This document shows, piece after piece, positions 7,017-9,425 of a DNA stretch of 9,425 nt. Position numbers and translations under genes: made by a program. Each line of letters begins with the position of its first letter. The first letter of the stretch is position 1. This DNA is from Pseudomonadota bacterium (lineage in GTDB: Bacteria > Pseudomonadota > Alphaproteobacteria > Reyranellales > Reyranellaceae). The stretch lies in NCBI GenBank assembly GCA_023436825.1, contig JAEZHS010000377.1, forward strand, positions 1 through 9,425, given 5' to 3'. The notes beneath the pieces are model-generated. The model was not told the origin of the DNA, searched no databases, and saw only the letters and a list, made by a program, of their open reading frames with translations.

Positions 7017-8224
7017 ATGACTCCTCCCGGTTTGGGGCCAGTATAGCGGGCACGGGGCCGGATCAGCGCGGCGTGCGCCGACTGCTCCAGCGCATGGGCG
7101 ATCCAGCCCACGGTACGGCCCAGCAGGAAGAGAGCAAGGGCAGAGTCCTTGGGCAGGCCGAGCACGCGCTCGACCACGACGGTGGTGAAATCGACATTGG
7201 GCTTGCGGTCGATCAGGCGCTCGCCGGCCGTGGCCAGCCGCTCGGCGAAGGCGAGTTCGGGCGAGTTGGGCACGGTCTCGCGCAGCAGTGCGAACAGCGT
7301 GGCAGCCCGCACATCGCCGTCGGGATAGAGTTGGTGGCCGAAGCCCGGAATGTAGATGCGGTCGCGCACGCGTTGCACGAGCTCGCCGTCGAGGTCGCGG
7401 GTATTCTTGAGGTCGTCGAACAGCGAGGCCACACGGCGGGTCAGCCCGCCGTGGCGCGGGCCGTTGAGTGCGGCGAGCCCGGCCATGGTCGCGCCGTAGA
7501 GGTTGGCGCCGGTCGAGGCGACGACGCGGGCGGCGAAGGCCGAGGCGTTGAATTCATGGTCGGCCGACAAAACCAGCGCCGCGCGCAGGAGCGGCGCACG
7601 CTCCGGCGGAACTTTCCAGGCGGCGGCAAGCTCCTCGTGGACAGGCAGCGCCGAGAGCGGCCGCGCCGTCACCGCCGCCGTCAGCAAACGCAGGACGCGC
7701 ACGCCGGTCTCCAGCATGGCGGCGCGATTCTCCACCCAGCTAGGATGATCCAACGCGGCCGCCGCCGGCAGAACGACGAGGCAGCGATCGACCGGGGCCA
7801 GCGTCGCTGCCGCGAGCCAGGCGCGGCGCAGCGCCGTGGTCATCGGCGGCAGGTTGTCGGCGACGAAGGGCTGCTCGTCGCAGTCCCACAGGAGCCGCGC
7901 CACCTCCTCGAGCGAAGCGGTGCGCGCGAGCCCGGCGGCATCGCGGCCGCGATAAAAAAGACGGTTGCTCTCGATCAGGGTGAGGGAGGATTCGAGCACC
8001 GGCGTGCCGAAGTCGAGCGCGTGGTTGGCGATCGATTCGGCCTTGCGGCCGACGTCGCGCCGCCGCTTCAGCCGTGAGACGTCGTCGGCGCGGTAGCGGC
8101 GCTCGCGCCGGCCGTCGATCGCTTCGGAGCGCAACAGTCCGCGGCTGACGTAGGCGTAGAGCGTCGCCGCCGACACACCCAGCCGCCGCGCCGCTTCCCT
8201 CGAACTCAGCCATTCGCTTCCCAT
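7013..8224 (-). CDS. Citrate synthase-family protein with N-terminal helix-turn-helix DNA-binding domain
   Basis: The 403-residue product fuses two domains. Residues 5-52 (LSSREAARRLGVSAATLYAY, then an Arg-rich wing and RRYRADDVSRL) form a MerR/excisionase-like winged helix-turn-helix. Residues about 70-400 are a citrate synthase fold that keeps the catalytic set: His223 (ADHEFNAS), His258 (RHGG), His297 (GFGHQLY), Arg306 (DVRA), Asp345 (PNVDF), Arg370 (LLGRTVGW) and Arg389 (IRPRARY). It may be an enzyme, a regulator sensing acetyl-CoA or oxaloacetate-type ligands, or both. The start at 8224 lies directly before the DNA-binding domain but has no Shine-Dalgarno; an in-frame ATG at 8311 would add 29 residues with no domain. 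It overlaps the GFA gene by 4 bases and diverges from a paralogous citrate synthase gene. Autoregulation through the spacer palindrome is inferred. Confidence 0.9.
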   Translation of the reverse strand: MGSEWLSSREAARRLGVSAATLYAYVSRGLLRSEAIDGRRERRYRADDVSRLKRRRDVGRKAESIANHALDFGTPVLESSLTLIESNRLFYRGRDAAGLARTASLEEVARLLWDCDEQPFVADNLPPMTTALRRAWLAAATLAPVDRCLVVLPAAAALDHPSWVENRAAMLETGVRVLRLLTAAVTARPLSALPVHEELAAAWKVPPERAPLLRAALVLSADHEFNASAFAARVVASTGANLYGATMAGLAALNGPRHGGLTRRVASLFDDLKNTRDLDGELVQRVRDRIYIPGFGHQLYPDGDVRAATLFALLRETVPNSPELAFAERLATAGERLIDRKPNVDFTTVVVERVLGLPKDSALALFLLGRTVGWIAHALEQSAHAALIRPRARYTGPKPGGVI

Positions 8225-8247
8225 GGCATCATATTGATCAATATAAT
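8218..8247 (+). promoter_or_regulatory. Candidate promoter for the plus-strand citrate synthase gene
   Basis: A perfect -10 TATAAT lies at 8242-8247, with TTCCCA (8218-8223, 4 of 6 matches to TTGACA) 18 bases upstream. A start near 8254 gives a leader of about 56 bases to the ATG at 8310. The -10 overlaps the right end of the palindrome at 8231-8244, so a protein bound there would block it. Perfect TATAAT is uncommon in DNA of this GC content. Confidence 0.45.
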
Positions 8248-8259
8248 CAAGATTGACAA
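8231..8259 (-). promoter_or_regulatory. Weak candidate promoter for the helix-turn-helix citrate synthase gene
   Basis: On the minus strand TTGTCA (8259-8254) precedes CAATAT (8236-8231) by 17 bases; an alternative -10, TATATT, is at 8245-8240. The first would start transcription at about the ATG (8224) itself, the second about 9 bases upstream. Either gives a leaderless or nearly leaderless mRNA, consistent with the missing Shine-Dalgarno. Confidence 0.25.
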
Positions 8260-8262
8260 TAT
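8231..8262. promoter_or_regulatory. AT-rich palindromic operator candidate in the divergent citrate synthase spacer
   Basis: ATATTGATCAATAT (8231-8244) is a perfect 14-bp palindrome. A related site, AGATTGACAATAT (8250-8262), repeats it with one central base missing and a mismatched outer left arm; the matching halves are 18-19 bp apart. Both sit in an AT-rich island within an otherwise GC-rich 85-bp spacer. The site touches the TATAAT of the plus-strand gene and ends 6 bases before the ATG of the helix-turn-helix citrate synthase gene, so one bound dimer could control both. The obvious candidate ligand is that adjacent DNA-binding protein; this is inference. Confidence 0.6.
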
Positions 8263-8297
8263 ATTCGTTGAAACCGAGGCTGGCAGCGATAGCGGGA

Positions 8298-8303
8298 AAG
8301 GGA
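8298..8303 (+). promoter_or_regulatory. Ribosome binding site that decides the plus-strand citrate synthase start
   Basis: AAGGGA lies 6 bases before the ATG at 8310. The in-frame upstream ATG at 8253 falls inside the operator-like sequence and its 19 extra residues match no part of the family. Confidence 0.55.
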
Positions 8304-8309
8304 CCCAAC

Positions 8310-9395
8310 ATGCTGCTGACACGGGTGAATAGCGGCCTCGACGGGATCGTCGTCGCCGATACGGCGATGAGCGAAGTCGACGGCGAGGCCGGCCGGCTGA
8401 TCGTGCGCGGCCACGCGATCGAGGAACTGACGGCGGCGCGAGGCTTCGAAGGTGTTGCCGCTCTTCTGTGGGAGGACTACGCCGAGGGCGGCGGCGACGA
8501 GGCGGCGGTACGCGCGGGCCTGGCGGCGGCGCGTGTGCGCGCCTTCGCCGACGTACCCAGGCTATTGGCCGCGACGCGCGGCCTCAGTCCGGTCGAGGCG
8601 CTCCGGGTCGGGCTCGGCATGCTGCCCGACGACGACAAGATGCCTCATCATTTCCTTGTCTGCGGCGCCATGCCGGTGTTCCTGGCGGCCGTGCTCAACG
8701 CCGAGAAGTCGCTGGCGCCCATCGCGCCCGATCCGGCGCTCAGTACGGCGCAGGACTTCCTGCGCATGGTGCGCGGCCAGCGCGCCGGCACGGTGTTCGA
8801 GAAGGCGCTCGACACCTATCTCGCCACCATCACCGATCACGGTTTCAACGCGTCGACCTTCACCGCGCGCGTAGTGGCGTCGACGCATGCCGGCCTGATC
8901 TCCTCGGTGCTCGCCGGCCTCTGCGCGCTGAAGGGCCCGCTGCATGGCGGTGCGCCCGGTCCTGTGCTCGACATGCTGGACGAGATCGGCGATGCGGCGC
9001 GCGCCGAGGCCTGGTTCGACGACGCCTTCGCCAAGGGCACGACCCTGATGGGCTTCGGCCATCGCATCTACAAGGTGCGCGATCCGCGGGCCGACGTGCT
9101 GAAGGTCGCCGTGGCCACCTTGCCCGCAACGGCGGGGCGGCTCGCCTATGCCTCGGCGGTCGAGCAGGGCGCCATTGCCGCTTTGCGCAAGCACAAGCCC
9201 GGCCGCCGGCTCGACACCAACGTCGAGTACTACACGGCACTCCTGCTCGCGGCGCTGGAGATCCCGCGCAGCGCCTTCACGGCGCTGTTCGCGGTCGGCC
9301 GAACGGCCGGCTGGTGCGCGCACATCTTCGAGCAGGAAAAAGGTGGCCGCATCATCCGCCCGCAGTCCAACTATGTCGGACCACGGCCGAACTAG
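8310..9395 (+). CDS. Citrate synthase / 2-methylcitrate synthase-like protein
   Basis: The 361-residue protein is a short bacterial-type citrate synthase that would condense acetyl-CoA (or propionyl-CoA) with oxaloacetate. Motifs in order are His177 (TDHGFNAS), His212 (LHGGAP), His251 and Arg260 (GFGHRIYKVRDPRAD), then NVEYYTALLL with Glu306, Arg331 (VGRTAGWCAHIFEQ) and Arg350 (IIRPQSNYVGP). The catalytic Asp of classical enzymes is replaced by Glu306, which also occurs in other family members, so activity is plausible but substrate choice is open. The N-terminus (VNSGLDGIVVADTAMSEVDG, then LIVRGHAIEEL) is typical. It is clearly paralogous to the divergent helix-turn-helix protein, for example NASTFTARVVAST against NASAFAARVVAST. 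No DNA-binding domain is present. The last 30 bases of the window after the stop show no gene or terminator. Confidence 0.93.
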   Translation: MLLTRVNSGLDGIVVADTAMSEVDGEAGRLIVRGHAIEELTAARGFEGVAALLWEDYAEGGGDEAAVRAGLAAARVRAFADVPRLLAATRGLSPVEALRVGLGMLPDDDKMPHHFLVCGAMPVFLAAVLNAEKSLAPIAPDPALSTAQDFLRMVRGQRAGTVFEKALDTYLATITDHGFNASTFTARVVASTHAGLISSVLAGLCALKGPLHGGAPGPVLDMLDEIGDAARAEAWFDDAFAKGTTLMGFGHRIYKVRDPRADVLKVAVATLPATAGRLAYASAVEQGAIAALRKHKPGRRLDTNVEYYTALLLAALEIPRSAFTALFAVGRTAGWCAHIFEQEKGGRIIRPQSNYVGPRPN

Positions 9396-9425
9396 CGGGA
9401 CGGGCTGGAACAGACGGCCAAGGCC

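Noticed and set aside
8225..8311. Longer start (ATG at 8311) for the helix-turn-helix citrate synthase, which would overlap the start codon of the opposite gene at CATG
   Set aside because: The 29 added residues are encoded by the operator-like AT-rich sequence and belong to no domain. Still possible because 8224 lacks a Shine-Dalgarno.
8562..9323. Minus-strand open frame of 253 codons opposite the plain citrate synthase
   Set aside because: It is a shadow frame rich in Arg, Gly and Ala opposite a gene with intact citrate synthase motifs.

Overview
The window is high-GC bacterial chromosome, very probably from an alphaproteobacterium (order not determinable here). The pyrB - dihydroorotase-like - plsY cluster and the protein sequences fit that group. 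The DNA is densely coding and no CRISPR array, insertion sequence, rRNA or tRNA was seen. No stretch over 300 bases lacks a gene.

Left part (1-2655): the 5' part of a peptide-type ABC transporter substrate-binding protein gene on the minus strand runs off the left edge. It diverges from a plus-strand gene for an exported, probably bicovalent flavoprotein oxidase of the berberine-bridge-enzyme-like family. The 185-bp divergent spacer holds a 9-bp inverted repeat and three perfect 10-bp repeats (plus a partial fourth) spaced exactly 21 bp, which look like an operator array.

Middle (2659-6594, minus strand): pyrB, a dihydroorotase-like gene, a secreted proline-rich protein of unknown function, and plsY follow one another. 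A decayed second copy of plsY sits directly behind plsY, just before the convergent oxidase gene. PyrB is aspartate transcarbamoylase. The dihydroorotase-like protein has lost several metal and substrate residues and is best read as a PyrC'-type structural partner of PyrB, so an active dihydroorotase should be encoded elsewhere. PlsY makes lysophosphatidic acid for phospholipid synthesis.

Right part (6660-9395): two paralogous citrate synthase-fold genes diverge from an 85-bp spacer that contains AT-rich palindromic sites. The minus-strand protein carries an N-terminal MerR/excisionase-like helix-turn-helix in front of a citrate synthase domain with its catalytic residues intact. Its gene overlaps by 4 bp a GFA-family zinc-binding protein gene. 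The plus-strand paralogue is a plain citrate synthase-like enzyme with Glu where the catalytic Asp is expected. The most interesting proposal is that the helix-turn-helix citrate synthase is a metabolite-sensing regulator, or bifunctional enzyme, that controls its own gene and its paralogue through the palindrome between them.
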